Shown here: positions 12,401-27,400 of the stretch, piece by piece
How the letters are laid out: each line of letters opens with the position of its first letter
How positions within the stretch are numbered: position 1 is the first letter of the stretch
Assembly (NCBI GenBank): GCA_009801015.1
Contig: VHZZ01010293.1
Coordinates: 7,256 to 51,784, forward strand
Source of the DNA: Silene noctiflora
Taxonomy: Eukaryota; Streptophyta; Magnoliopsida; Caryophyllales; Caryophyllaceae
Length of the DNA stretch: 44,529 nt
Reading direction: 5' to 3'
Translations under genes and position numbers: made by a program
Notes under the pieces: model-generated
What the model was told of the DNA's origin: nothing
Databases searched by the model: none
What the model saw: only the letters and a program-made list of their open reading frames with translations

Positions 12401-15400
12401 CCTTGAATCTCCATTTCCATTTGGGTCGTACAAGCAAGTTTTTATTGCTCCTGAGATGGTGATATCGTCTGTGACCCTTGGAGCTTCAATGGGAATCTTT
12501 AGTTCTCACATACTTTTTGATGAGAAGGTTATAGATCAGGTTAGAGAAATATTTGACATGGTTGCTTTGGTTAGTTTTTGCTAACATTTAATCCATATTG
12601 ATCTTCTGAATGCAGATTGTTCTCTCTTTAATAAACATTTAGATCTTTTTTTTAGCACTGCGTATCTTTGCTAGAGATTTTAATGATATACTGTTGGATT
12701 TGGAATGTTTTGTTTTGCTTTTCCTTTTTTGGTTCCCATTTCAAACTATTGTCATATTTGTGCACATTGAGTGGAGGTATATGGGGTTGTAATATTGATT
12801 AAGCTCGACTTCTAGCCCTACCCAATTTTTCTTTATACTTGTGGCTTCTCAATAATACCTTCAGGTATCAACCTTGACCCAATGATTCTGGTATATGTGG
12901 TGGTGTACTTGGTTTGAATGAATCAATTTCATTTTTGATGAAGTTGCTTCTATGAATTAGCAGTTCCAATTCCACTTTTAGAGGTTATTGTATAGTTGAA
13001 GTCCAGTGCTCCATTCTCATAGAAATTTAATCTTTTTTTATTTGAATATTCATGATACCTCGAGAGATAAACCCTCTCATTCTCCCCGTGTCTTTTTGTA
13101 TATGGGTGTCAACCCCTTGGTGTTTATAATTGATATTCTAGATTACTTACAAAAAAAGCACCGGGATTTTTGTGTCTTTTTACTGTTTGATATGAAATTT
13201 GGCATGTGAATCGCTGTGCTTGGTAGTGGTCAATAAACTCTTCATCATTGGCTATTGTGTCTTGTTACGGTTTTATTTGTTGGACTTGAGATTAAGAATG
13301 GAGTTTGGAGTATTATTAGCCCGAGGTGTCATTTGGTTGTTAATTCTTTACTAGTTTCCTAGTTTTGATGTTTTTCCTTTGCTGCCAACTGGTGTTGTTA
13401 GGGTATTGGGAAATGATCATTGGTGACTGGTGAGGGCAGACAGTAGGACAGCTATCAGCTACAGTTAGACAAAATTTGAATTGCTTTTAGGAATACAAGA
13501 CCAGTTTTTTAGGTTCTTGAAGTCTAAAATTCTGACCCCTTCAGATTAGCCACCTTTGAGAAATTTGTAATGTTAAATGACAATCCTCATCATATGAGAT
13601 GTGGGTCGCATATTTTGGTCCGTTTTTATTTCTTGGTGAGAGATTTATCGCATTTTATGGAATTGTTGCCTAAATTCATCCATATAGTAGTAATGTAGTC
13701 ATCTATTTTTTTTGGAATTATGTACCAAAAAAAATCTAATTCTTTGGAATTGCAACATTTTTTCGTGTTTGGCCTATTTATGGAATTGCAACATTTCTAC
13801 TTTGGTTATGTTGCTGTGGGTAAAGTGATACTCCCATTTCTATCCAGTAGCTCCATAAGATTTTGCGAGGAGAAAATGGGTCCATAGGGTTAATTCAATT
13901 GAATGGAGGTAGTACTATATTGAGTGAGACCCACCTTCCTCTCACAAGCCTTAAAAGTCGTGCCAAAAGCAAATGTTGTAGTTCCAAAGAATTGGAGGGA
14001 GTATAATTATTTTAGCAAAAGAAAATAATACAGCTTGTTCAGCCTTTTTTTTTTTTCTCATGATTCTTCCTTGGTGAATTATAATATACCATGCAGACTA
14101 TAGTCACAAGGATTAAGCTGTTATATGCTCTTGCACGACAGTGGTTTGGGGTATTTATTACTCCTGAGACACCAAATGATGGTAGGCGGCTGTCATACAG
14201 TTCACAATCTCTTTGATATGCCTACAGGCTTTGGGCTTGAATTCTTTTATTTGTTGACAGAGTGGTTGGTTGAGGGCCTTGCTGGTTTCCTAACTGATAC
14301 ATATGTAAAAGAATTCTTGGGGAACAATGAAGCACGCTACAGAAGATACAAGGTTTGGCTAGTTCAATTCTCTTATAAGGTTTTATCTCTCAAAGTGATG
14401 ACATGAATACATGCAAAGCTATGAATACAATGCGCATAAAATGTGTGGTCATTTTATTTATTTTGCTTTTTCTTTGCCTTTACTCATTTTCACCTACATC
14501 AGAATATTTTCATTTTGGACTTGCAGCACGGCTATGGAAAGTTAAAAACATTTTATGCTGTATCCTATTTACCTTTTGCCTTTTTTTTTTCCTTAAAAAA
14601 TTTTGGCCTCTAGTCGTCTTGTCTGTCCACTTTCTAAATTCTGATTAATGAAGCTGCTTAAAATGATTCCTATGTTTTTCAGTTATCTATTATGCAATGC
14701 CTTCGTTGTCTGAGAATAGCCAGAATACATCTAGATACACGCAGATATATTTGCATGGTTGCCAGGTACATCGTTTGAAGTCAAGTTTTTTTCGTGCCAT
14801 GCAGGCAAATTGTGCTGTTTGCAAGGCTGATGAAAGTGGTGCAACTACTCTGAGCCCTTCTAGTTCACCTAAAGTATTTTATGGTACCCAGTCTATGGGT
14901 CTTTATGGTAGAATACGTTCATGGAAGTCTGTAAGTGGAACTAATACTTTTTGCATTTATAAGTTTGGTGAATTGCTGAAGTTGCAGCCTAATTTTGCGA
15001 CTCTACTTTGTGATTGCCTTTCTAGGTGGCAATCCTCCAGATGCTGGAAAAGCAGATGGGTCCAGATTTGTTCCGGGGGGTAAGGGATACGTTTCAGTAT
15101 CTTCATTGTTATTTTCCTTAAGCCTTGCTGGATTATCTTGCAAATTTGCAATATAAATTCTGGCATAAGAGTTCTATTTCCTTTAGAATTGGGCACTTGT
15201 AAGGAAATTGTTGATTATAAATCTTGCAATGTTTGTTTCTCATATATATACCTTGATCTGATTGATACACGAAATTCCCTTTGTCCATTAATAAACATTC
15301 CGGGTTTTTATTCAGGTTGATCACTTTTTCTTAGAGTTTTTTTTATCGTTTGTGTTCATTGTGGATTAATTGATACATGATACTACCTCTTTCCCATTAA

Positions 15401-18400
15401 TAATAAACTTTGTGGTTTTATTTGGCCTTGCCATTAATGAATTTTTTACTAAAGTTTTTTTTTTTTTGTTTTTTTTTTTTTTTTTTCATTTGTGCTAATT
15501 TTGGTCTCCAACTCCACATATTTAACCACCTTTCTTTTCCATCCATATTCTTGTATCCTTAATTTTCATGCAAAGCAAACTAGGAAGTTTGTTGTTGGAC
15601 AAAAGGAGTACCATTTACTTTTCTTATGGCGAAAGTAGAAATTATTAACGCAATGAAGAAGCAGTAGAGGGCAGGGGTTCCTAGTTGCAAGTTTTTACAA
15701 AGAATTTCAAAGAGCTCACAAAGAAGTTTTTCGTGATTAGTATCTTGTTAGCAGGAAATTGACAGTCTCCAGTTCTTCATGATTAGTATGCTGTACTGTT
15801 TCGATAACAATATTACTCAACTGGACTTGTAAAATTTAGACATTTTGTGTATTTTATGGTGAAAATGAAAACGATAGTCTGTAATTAGCATTTGTCTATA
15901 GCAGGTTATGTAGAACGACATATAAAAACAGGAGTTTTGGTGAGTCATTTAATAAAATCATTTTGGTTAATTGGAAAATGTTTATGATAGTTCCTTTTAA
16001 ATAGTACTCCCTAGTCCCTAGTCCCTAGTCCCTACTCCGTATTTCCACTTGTTGACTTGATATAATTGTTATTTGCTAAATGATGCATTTTTTTTAAAGT
16101 CCTTTTAATTACATTGTGGAATTGCAGATTTTGCGTGCAATAGTTTCACGCGCTCAAGATAATGCCCAGTCATTGAGGACCCTAAGTACAAAGGAGGTAC
16201 TTATTATGTCATGTGCCATCTCATTTCTGTATTCTCTTGTTTCGTATTTGTTGTGAATTATTTCTCTACATCGTCGTAGTTTTGCCTTGCGGGGTGGGGT
16301 GAAGAAAGGTTATTTGTAGGCCTACCTTCTGTGGGTGGGGGTTAATGTTTCCAGTTTTTTATGTTGCATACATATGATTTTTGTGCGGCTTCTGCAGTTC
16401 CGACATTATGCTAATAAGCTTGGCAATCTTGAGCGCCCATTTTTGAAAGAGTTTTTTAATCGATGGGTTGAGGCTTGTGGGTGCCCTGTCCTAAGGTATA
16501 AATTCTTCATTTTGAGAAGTTTTGTGCTACTTCATGCCTCATGTTATTGCTACTTGTTTTTTAACCACTGCAAACTTTTAATGGTTGAAGGATGGGATTT
16601 TCCTATAATAAACGTAAAAATATGGTTGAGTTGGCTGCCTTTCGAGAGTGCACTGCTGTTCCGAAAGTAGCGCTTGGTTTCAACAATAACCTTGATTCTG
16701 AAAATCACGGTGAGAATGGCTGGCCTGGCATGATGACTGTCAAGGTCCATGAGCTAGATGGGACACATGATCATCTTTTACCTATGGCTGGTGATGCTTG
16801 TCAGCTCCTAGAAATAAAATGTCATTCAAGGCTTGCTACTAAACGCTTCCAGAAGCCTAAGAAGAGTTCCAAACCTGATGGCTCTGATGATAACGGTGAT
16901 CCTGTAGTAGCTGTGGACATGCGTTCTGGGTATTTTGCTATCTCACTCCCTTGGATTCGGTGCAGTGATGCAGGATTAGTAATCATTTACATCTGACGTT
17001 CTAAACATTTCACATCCTTTTTGCAGTACAGAATCTCCCTTGTTATGGGTTAGAGCTGATCCAGAGATGGAATATCTTGCTGAAATTCATCTAAGCCAGC
17101 CTCTACATATGTGGGTATGAAAGCATTTCACATTTTTTATTGATGTACGTGAAAATTCTTTCAGGGTAGTGATCATGGGTTATACTGTACTTGTTCGCTA
17201 ATGTTGCTCTAATGGAAGTCACTTTGGGCAAGTTATCATTTGAAGCTTCATTAACATAAGCGATCACAAGTGGAAAGTCTAGAACTGCCAGAAAAAAAAA
17301 ATAATAATGGACATAACATGTTAAGCCTTTATAAAAGTACTTCTAAATTCATAAATCACACTCACAGTCTACAGAATTTTGAAACAATTGAAACTGTTGG
17401 AAGATAGTGGCTTAAATCAATCCTCTTCATCATATCTGCTTATTCTACCTCTGGATTTGGCGTATGAAGAATTAAGGATGGTACTCTCAAGGAATACTGA
17501 CTCTATTTGAAGGTTTCAGAATTTGTTTTACACCCGATTCTAACATCACAATTCACTTTACAGAGTCTAATATGAATTTGCTCTTAGTAGAGTATCCGAT
17601 ATGCTGGAAATAGCCCAACACCACAAGTTAAATTGTTTGTAAAATTAGCATGCTTGATTTTAAAAAGGATTAAAATGAAAAGATAACATGGGGTATGTGT
17701 TAAATGTAGCTTAGATAAATATAAAATTATAACATTATAATCTTATTACAAACACTTAAATAAACCAAAATAACGAATACAGGGGCATATTGGGATGTAG
17801 TCTCGGTGATCAAGGGAAAAAGGTATGTGCTAAGATTGGAAGATGAAATATTGTCAGATATTTTGTCCAATAGAGCAAGGAAAATGGTCAAACTACATGG
17901 ATACTAAGAGGGGAGATAAGCAATGGCAGTGTTGACGTGCATAAACTAATGGGAAAGGACTGAGGTGTTTGGCATTGAAGTTTGTAACTTTTGACCAGTT
18001 TTTTTTCTTAGGCTGGGAAGTGTGAAAAACGTGATAGGAAAAGAATGTGCGTGGGTATAGACGTATAGTAGTCTCAAGAATGCATCACCTAAAGCAACTT
18101 CTAATAAAAAAACGAAGCACAAGGCTGATACAACTTGTATTGATTAATACACCCAATCTTACCCATTACCCTTGTTTTAGCAACACCAATTGCCTGTTAT
18201 TTCCTGATGACCCTAAATAAAAATTGAGCTGAGAATTGCTTGAATAATAGATACTCCGTACTTCACAACAAAGAAAGCGTGACCAGTTTTCGGGTGCTTT
18301 ATTCCATCTTTGAGTACTGTTTATGATATTATATTTTTCTTCCATTCTGGAGTAACTGCAATGCTCAATGATTATGCTGACCCTTCTCCCTAACAAGGGT

Positions 18401-21400
18401 TAATTTATGTATATATTGTGTTCAGAACTTCAGATTCTTCAGATAGTTATCTTTGACTGTATTTATTAAGGTGTTTTGTAACTTTTTTGCTATTGTTTTT
18501 TCTACTATTTCAGATTAATCAATTAGAGAAGGATAGAGATGTTGTTGCTCAAGCAGAAGCAATTATAACACTAGAGGAGTTTCCAAATATCCCATTTCCT
18601 ATAATTAATTCTCTATCAAATTTTGTTGCTGACTCTAAGGTTAGTAGAAATTTGCTGTTTTCTTAGGATTGATCCTGTAATGTTCTTGACATTTTAAAAT
18701 TATTTTACGTTTTCTTACGTTTAGGCCTTCTGGAGAGTAAGAATAGAGGCAGCGTTTGCATTGGCGAAGATTGCATCAGAGGTTTGATTAAGCTTTATCC
18801 TTTCTACTAAATAAGGGATGTTACAGTGACATTTCAATGTTAGTTTATACATTCATGTGTAGGCTTTATTTTCTCCATTCGAATTTGCATGCCCTCGTTA
18901 TATGCGGTTTAGAATTTAGATGTCATCATGGAGGTAGCAAACAACGTGCTCTAGGGACGAAAATGTGGTGAAAGTTGTTGATATGTTAGCATGAGTAATG
19001 TGGCTGGTTTGGGTGTTATGCAAACAGAAAATTGTAAATAGATTTGTTCATTTTGCTTTGTTTCCTACAAGAAATTTTCTTGTGAGAGCTTTGTACTTCC
19101 GTTTCAATTTTGTTTATGAAATGTCTAAAAGACATTCTGTATGTATATTGCCAAGCCTCATTTTACATGTACTCGTATCTTTTATTTGATATTTTTAAGT
19201 TTGTGTTTTCTTGCAAACTTGACTTTGAGAGAAAAACATAACTGCTGTTTATGTGAATTTCAATTCTGCCTTTTGAGATTAATGCATACTAGGAATCAAG
19301 TTCTCCAATATTTCATCTCTTTGTAGATGAGATTACTCATGATAACCTGATAGCTTAGTCTCCCCTGTCTTCTTGTTTCCATTGGCGTCACCCCCTTTGG
19401 TGTCGTGTGTACATGGGTGTCATCCTCTTTGTGTCGAGTTACACAGATGACTTGGGGAAAAAAAATCTGAAACCCTTTTAGGATTATGTAACTTCACACT
19501 TAAACTAGTTAATTTTGACATAAACTTACTTAAAAAGAGGTATTGTAGATCTTGCTGCTGTTGTCAGAGAGAGAAAGAAAGACCTGACTCATAAGAAGCT
19601 TAAAATCTTAAAAAGATAGAATTATAGAACTGGAGGGATAATGAAAGTCAGTGCCTTTGAATTAAGAATTTCATTGTACTTTTGTGTTAGCTGACCCCAT
19701 TGAATTATCACTGATTAGGAGTACTTTTATATGTAGGACTTCTAAATAGTTGAAACATAGAATATAAATGTCTGCAAATCTGTTAGATTGTAATACCATT
19801 TTGATAGTCTGAGTCTGAGAAAATAAGATGATCAAGTTGTGATGGTGTGTTGTTCATTCCAGCATTTTTGATTCTGTTTTTTTAATTGTATTTGCTCATT
19901 TTTATCTGTATGCTTAGCTACACCAACAGTTCTGACTTGGCGGTTAAACCATATTACCACCACATTCGCCAAGAGATTATTTCTAATGGTTGATTTATTT
20001 GGCTGACAGGACAGTGATTGGGCAGGTATGCTTAATCTTATTAAATACTACAAGTCAAAAAGATTTGATCCTTCCATAGGCCTGCCCAAGTGAGCTTTCT
20101 ATGTCAACTGTTCATCTCCTTCGTTTGTTTTACTACCTTATTTGTAGTATCATAAAAATCCCATTAATTCTATTTTTGAATTTTCAACTGTTACACAGGC
20201 CTAATAACTTCCATGATTTGGCCGAGTACTTTGTTCTTGAGGTAATGCTATGAGGTAGGATTTGTATCAAAACAAATTAACCTATGTTATTCTTAGTAAC
20301 TGATCACTTAGGGCAACTTTTATCTAAATCTTAACTCTACTGATTTAGTCGTGTCCTTGAAGGCCTTCTGTTCGTGCATACGTTTTGACACTGTGGCGTA
20401 GTAGCATGCATGGACGTCATGTTGTCACTTTTGAAAATGTGTCGGAGCGGTAATATATTGATGGAATTTCTAACCTATGAAGCAGTATTTGTGAAAAAAC
20501 CAATTAAGAATTGACCAATGATATTTTAAATACCTTTGAACAACTAGTTCTTGGTTATTCACTCGACCTATGTGAGTTTTTTTCCTTCCTATAGGCCTTC
20601 CGTTCTTGAGTGCCTTGTCCTTGTGACTTAGTTAGCTTACTTGTTTAAAATTTATATAGGAGAAGGAATATGACAACTTGACAAGTGAATCGGGTGAATA
20701 ATATTAGTGTAGTCATGTTCTCCTTGTCTCTCACGCGAACATACTTCACTTTCCTAATGTAAGCATTGAGGGCGTCTTTTATTCGTCTGAGGGTTGGTGA
20801 CCGTTGCAGACGTGTCGGACTGTGGTCCTTGTGTAGGACATGACCTGCCTAGTGTCATCGGCTCATTGCTCACAACTTTCTTTAGAACACAATTACATTT
20901 ACTTTGGAATGTGTTTTAGTGGAATGTGATACCTTACATATGATAGAATAGAAGAGAGGAATAGAAGAGATAATGAATTGCACGAGTTTTATTAATCACA
21001 ATGTAGGGTATTTATACAAGTGCTTAGGAGAGATCTAGAATACTTTTAAAATAATATAATACTAGAATCCTAAAATTTATCTAAATAACAAATACTTGAA
21101 AGGTAAGGAAAGATATCCTAATACAATACGGAAACTATAATATAACACAAACTATAATATGGAAATATCCTTAATACGTCCCCGCATGATGTACGACCGA
21201 ATGAGAATGACAATCTTGAGAAGAAGACAGGCTGTGATGTCGTTGATCTAGAGAAGTCGCAACATACTAGAAGGAAGGCGTAATTTGGCCTTAGTGTCCA
21301 AATACATGAAAATAGAAGAGAGAAGCACCATAAAATTTGTACGGTGTATTTATGGAATCGGATTTGATATTGGATCAAGGCTTCTGAAGAGAAAATAGTA

Positions 21401-24400
21401 TTTGTGTGATAGAGAATTCGAGTAAGGCCAAGAAAGATGGCATAATTTTATATTTGTGTGAGAGTATGTTTTTTTTTCTTTTGACGAATAATTGGGAAAT
21501 GCCAAAAATTATGGCATAATTTGAGAGGAAATTTGGAAATGAGAATTATTTGAGGGAGATAGATTATGAAAATTTTCAGAGATGTTAATGATAACCAAGA
21601 AAAAGATGGTCAAATTTAAAGACATGTAAGAAATTTGGAAAGATGATTTGAGAGGGGAGAATAAAGAAAGCATCTTTTTGCTAGACATTTGATGTTGAAG
21701 GAGACAATGATATGTATTAAATTTAAACACTTATTGTGTGTAAGACAAATTGAAGAATTAGAGATATAAGAATGGAGAAATTTGGTAGAGTAGAAGAAGA
21801 TATTTGGAGAAAATAGGGATGATCATTGGATCATTGAGAGATAGTTTGATGGAAGTTTTAGGATCTTTGAGCACGAGGCTCTGATACCATGATAGAAGAG
21901 AAGAGAGGAATAGAAGAGATAATGAATTGCATTGGTTTTATTAATCACAATGTAGGGTATTTATACAAGTGTTTAGGAGAGATCTAGAATACTTTTAAAA
22001 TAATACGATAATATAATACTAGAATCTTAAAATTTATCTAAATAACAAATACTTGAAAGCTAAGGAAATATATCCTAATACAATGCGGAAACTAGAATAT
22101 AACACAAACTATAATATGGAAATATCCTTAATAACATATTGTTCTCTCGTCTTTACACACGTGCCTTCTTGTTGGTCTTGGTATCGAAGTGTCTATTTAG
22201 TATAGTACTAGTTTGACACCCGTGCGTTGTAACGGGGTAATTAACTTAGTTATAATGCTACATTTTATGTCTAATTATTTGTTTACATATGATTAAAATC
22301 TCATTTTCAAAAGATAACACCTTGTTAATGAAAAAAAAAGGTTATTAGGCTTAATATATATTTGTATGTTACTGTTGTAAGTGACGCGTACCGTTAATAC
22401 AAACTCTTATAAAAGCTCTCTAAGACAATATTTGAGGGACTCCAAATGTTTTAGATTGATACTAAGTTCAATGATACTCTTATGATAATCTTTTGATAAT
22501 CTTTTGATTTTGGACAATTCAACTATTTATACGTAGTATATTCATCACACTTACATTATTTTTCAATGTGGGACAAATTTATTAACTAAAAATTACACAA
22601 TTTTCAATATGAATAAATTATATGAAATCTATAGTTTGATGGTAGCAATTTTTACCACAAATCTAATGATATTATTTTCATAATTTTTTTTAATAAACAT
22701 AGTATAATATCACTAATATATAATCGCCTCTATAAATATTTACGTGTTTAATATTTGTATGTTGTCAATGATGACTCTTATTTATAATCATGAGATCACC
22801 TCACCTTATGATATTCGAGAGGCTCAAAAAATTTGGTGATATCTAAGTTTCAATTATGACTCTTATTTATAATCATGAGATCGTCCCACCTTATGATAAA
22901 CTTCTGATGTGGGACAATTCACCCCACCTTATGATACTTCAGAGACTCAAAAGATTTTTTGTTGATACCTAAGTTTCAATAATAGCTCTTCTTTATAATC
23001 ATGGGACCACCCACCTTATGATAATCTTCTTGAGTGGGACAATTCACCTCATGACAAAGCTGTTTCTGATGTGGGATAATTCACCTTATGATATTCTTCT
23101 AATTTTTCAATGTGAGACAAATAATACACTGAGAAGTACACCATATTTTTCGCACCTAATTCGACATCCAACCCGATTTGATAATGAACAAATACTATAC
23201 TATCTATTAATATCGGTAAGTTTTTTTTATCATATTAAAATATATGCAAATGATATAAAACCTATACTCTAATGATAACTTTTTTCACCACGAATCTAAT
23301 TATATAATTTTCATAATTTTTTTATGATACTTTTTTGTCAAATGAAATGTATAAGTTTTTATATAAATAAAAATTATAATCATCGACGCTTAAATATAAT
23401 ATAGAAAATTATATCATATTGTGGAGATAATGATACAAACTCTTAAAACTCTCTAAGAGAATACTTTAGAGATTCAAACTCAAAAGATTTTGAGTTGTTA
23501 CCTAGGTTCTAATGATGTCTTCTATTTATATAATCATAGAATCAGCTCATCTTTATGCTAATCTTTCGATGTAGGATAATTCTTCTATTTATATGTAATT
23601 TATTCACCACACCTACATTATTTTTCAATGTGGGACAAACATACTAAGAAATATACCATTTTTTTCGTACCTAGTTCGACATCGCCCAAATTCCGAATAC
23701 GGGCAATTGAAGTTCAATATATGTAATATTTATATACCATCTATTAATATTCGTACATTTTTTTTCTATTTTTTATCATAATTAAAATATGTGCAAATAA
23801 TATGAAATTTATACTCTAATGATAGCTTTTTTTTAACCACCAATCTAATCTAATTATATTATTTTCGTAATTTTTTTACGATACTTTTTGTCCAATGAAA
23901 TGTAAAAATATAAGAAATATATATTGTATTCTAATTATAATAATAGATAAAATATTTTCCACTATATTTTTTATATCAAAAATATTATTTAGGATACTTT
24001 CCTAAATTAATTATTAATTAATTTTTAATAATTCAAACTCTTAAGAGTGATCTAAGACCATACTTAAAGAGACTCTAAAGATTTTTGTTTGATACCCAAG
24101 TTTCAAAGATGACTCATATTTATAATTATAGGATTACCCACCTAATGGTAATCTTCCAATGTGGGACAATTCTACTTTTTATATGTAATATATTCACCAT
24201 ACCTACATAATTTTTCAATGTGGGACAAATAACATATTAAGAAGTATACCATCTTTTATCATAATTAAAATATGAGAAAATAATAAACTCCATTCATACC
24301 ATTGAATTGTTTACGCTTTCTATTTTACCCCGTTCCGCTTGACTGTCTACGTTTCTATATATGGATATTTTTTGATCAATTAAATGGTTCACATACCCTT

Positions 24401-27400
24401 GTTTACTTTTATTTTATACCTTTTGATGGGTGGGTGTCAAAATATGAGAGGCTTACATGAGAGTAGTTGTGTTAGTAAACATATGAAAGTAGAGATATCC
24501 CATTTTCTTAATATTTGTGCAGAAAGTAAATATAAATGAGGAAGTAGTAAATAATACAAAATTTATACTCAAATGAAAACATTTTTCGCTACGAATTCAA
24601 ATATCTAAGTTTCTAAATATTTTGCATTATATTTTTTTGGTTAGATTGCTAATCAAATAATTTTTTTATGTAAAATATAGCTTTGATATTAAAAATATTA
24701 TAGAGTATCTTTGTCATAATCTTCGAAGATCTTATAATATAATTTTCTAAAATTAAAAAAGATGATGTGAACGCTCTAATATCGCTCGAAAAAAACCTTT
24801 TTTATGTATATATATAGATTTTGGTAGTGTCTGTTCGAGTCTGGAGACAACTTACTGTTAGTAAAATGCTCAAGACAAGAATGCTGGCTAGTGAGTAGTG
24901 GCTACTCAAATGTTGCTACTGTTGGTGGAGCAAGTTTTACACATCCTTATTCCTGACAACCATTGCGTACATATAAAAAAATATTATTGGTTGATTACTG
25001 GCATTGTATACTCAGCATACTAGACATTGCATGTCTTTGCTTTCCTCTTTTTTTTTTTAGATTGTGGTCTTTTTATACTTTATGGACCATTGGACCTAGT
25101 TTTCCTGCTTGAAGTTTGTTGTGCTAAAGCAAATCTGCTACTAGTTTGAGGGTTTCGTGAATGGTAGTAGATTGGAATACTTTCTATAATGACACGCGCG
25201 CGCGTGCGCACACACACACTTGCAAGTTGCTTTTGTTTTTACAATGGTACATGTATGGACGAAACAGTACCAGTTGCGCAATGCCACACTAACGCTATAT
25301 ATTGAGTTTTTCTTTGCTTTTATAGGCGATTCCACATGCTGTAGCTACGGTGAGAACGGTTGACAACAAAAGCCCAAAAGAAGCTGTGGAGTTTGTCTTG
25401 CAAGTTTTAAAGGTAGTTCTCTTCTTCACTGCAATTTATATAATATTACCTCCTTTGTCGGATGTCCTTTACGTTTGGTATTGGATCAGTTTATGTGCAT
25501 TTGGTGTTTGATAAGTATTATTACCTATGTATCAACCACCATGCTTCCACTATCAGTCAACCTCCACGACATAACAAACCACCAAAAACCACCGTAAAAC
25601 ACCCCTTCATCATCTAAACCCCTCTCCACCACCTGCCAGATGTTCCATGCAGGTGGGTTCGATCCAGGGTTTTTGAGGGTGGGGAAGAGGGATTTAGGGG
25701 TGAGAAGTAGGAAGGGTTTTCTAGGCCAAAGGCGGTGTTCTATGCTCGGTGGTGGTTTTCGGCAATTGAGGGATGAAAACATCTACAATTGTTATCAGTC
25801 TTATCACCCATTGTTTGGACTGGAAGTTATAATGCATGGTTGACATTTACTTTTAACCATTTTCATTCTGCTGTCAAATATTCTGTAGCATGGAGTGCTA
25901 CTTTGCCAGAAAGGATTTTGTTTACATTTTCGTACTGTTCAGTTTCTACCATGTAATATCATTTAGTTTATCTTTTTTCTTACCTTAAGCACTTGTCATT
26001 GCTGCAAGTGCAATGATTTTATGTTTTCTCTACAACACCTCACAAGTGACTATCACTTTTAGTAATTATCCCAATTTGGGAGACTAAGAGTTGTGAATTT
26101 TTGTGTATGGATTCCACCCATCTTAGAAATAAGGCCTTCTTTGTTTGGGCTTAAGTATTTCATTATATGGCCTCACTAAGGGACTTCCGACTTATTGGGT
26201 TGTAATTCTAGGAGGCAGGACTTTTTTTTATTAAAAATGCCCATTATATTTAATAGGTGTATTCGCATATCATATTCTTCTTTTAATCTGAATTACTATC
26301 ATATGCCGTTTCTGCAGTATAATGACAACAGTGGAAATCCTTACTCTGATGTATTCTGGTTGGCTGCTTTGGTTGAAGCTGTTGGGGAGCTTGAGTTTGG
26401 ACAGCAGGTTTTTGACTCCCTGTCCCTTTTCATCTGTGTTGGTGTTTCATATAGTTGCTGATGTGTGATAACCTAATTTGATTACATTATAGTGGTGAAC
26501 TTTAAGTCATGCTTTTTGTCAGGGGAGAGTTTCTCGGACCCTTGAGAAAAGTCCTCCAAAATTTTGTCAGAGTTTTTTACTAGCTGTGTTTTTCAAACTC
26601 CACAATTTCCGGATGGATAATTGATCCCTTTTTTTCCTTACCTATTCCCTTTTAGATCAACTTCTGTTGCATGAAAGCCTGAAGTAGTGACTATTATATT
26701 TGCAAGTATCCTTTTTTTTGTGTTGTTGTAATGCTGTGCGACTTCAAACCTTATTGTTAATGATCCAGGGCATTAGTTTCTTGTCATCATTTCTCAAGAG
26801 GATTGATCGGCTTCTGCAATTTGATAGGTGCCAACTCTTTCACCTCTTGTTCAGTACCACATTATATGGTTCCATAATTATTTTTAACTTCTTATCTCTG
26901 TAATTGTACTTAATAGGCTGATGCCAAGCTATAATGGTATTCTCACAGTCAGATGCATTAGAACCCTAACACAGATGGCCCTGAAGCTTTCAGAATTCAT
27001 TACTGTCGTAAGAAACTTTTAACTACATCATTTATTGCTAACAGGTTATTTGTGTTTCTTTCTGAGCTTAACCGCTATTGTGAACTTATTGCAGGATCGT
27101 CTTTTAGAACTTATCAAACCATTTCAAGACGCTAGTCTATTATGGCAAGTCAGAATAGAGGCTAGCAGAGCTCTTCTCGATATTGAGTACCACTGTAATG
27201 GCATAGATGCAGCATTGCTTTTGTTCATGAAATATCTGGAAGAAGAACCAACCTTACGAGGTCATACACAATTTTGCTGAAGTATTTACGAGACTTTCTA
27301 GCAATAGTTTTAGAGAATACCTCATAACATGTTAATTTTGCAGGGAACCCGTGAATTAGTCTCTCTTTTAGATTTTATTGCAGAAACCCAAAGTTCTCTG

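Noticed and set aside
16930-16974. Alternative end of TAF2 exon 13 at about 16965 (before GTGCAG)
   Set aside because: It also keeps phase, but would add residues [10 protein letters not shown] not expected in TAF2. The donor at 16929 gives MRSG-TESPLLW, which fits the family better. It remains possible as a rare isoform.
25193-25220. Possible CRISPR-like or satellite array
   Set aside because: It is only a dinucleotide microsatellite; no spaced repeats exist anywhere in the window.
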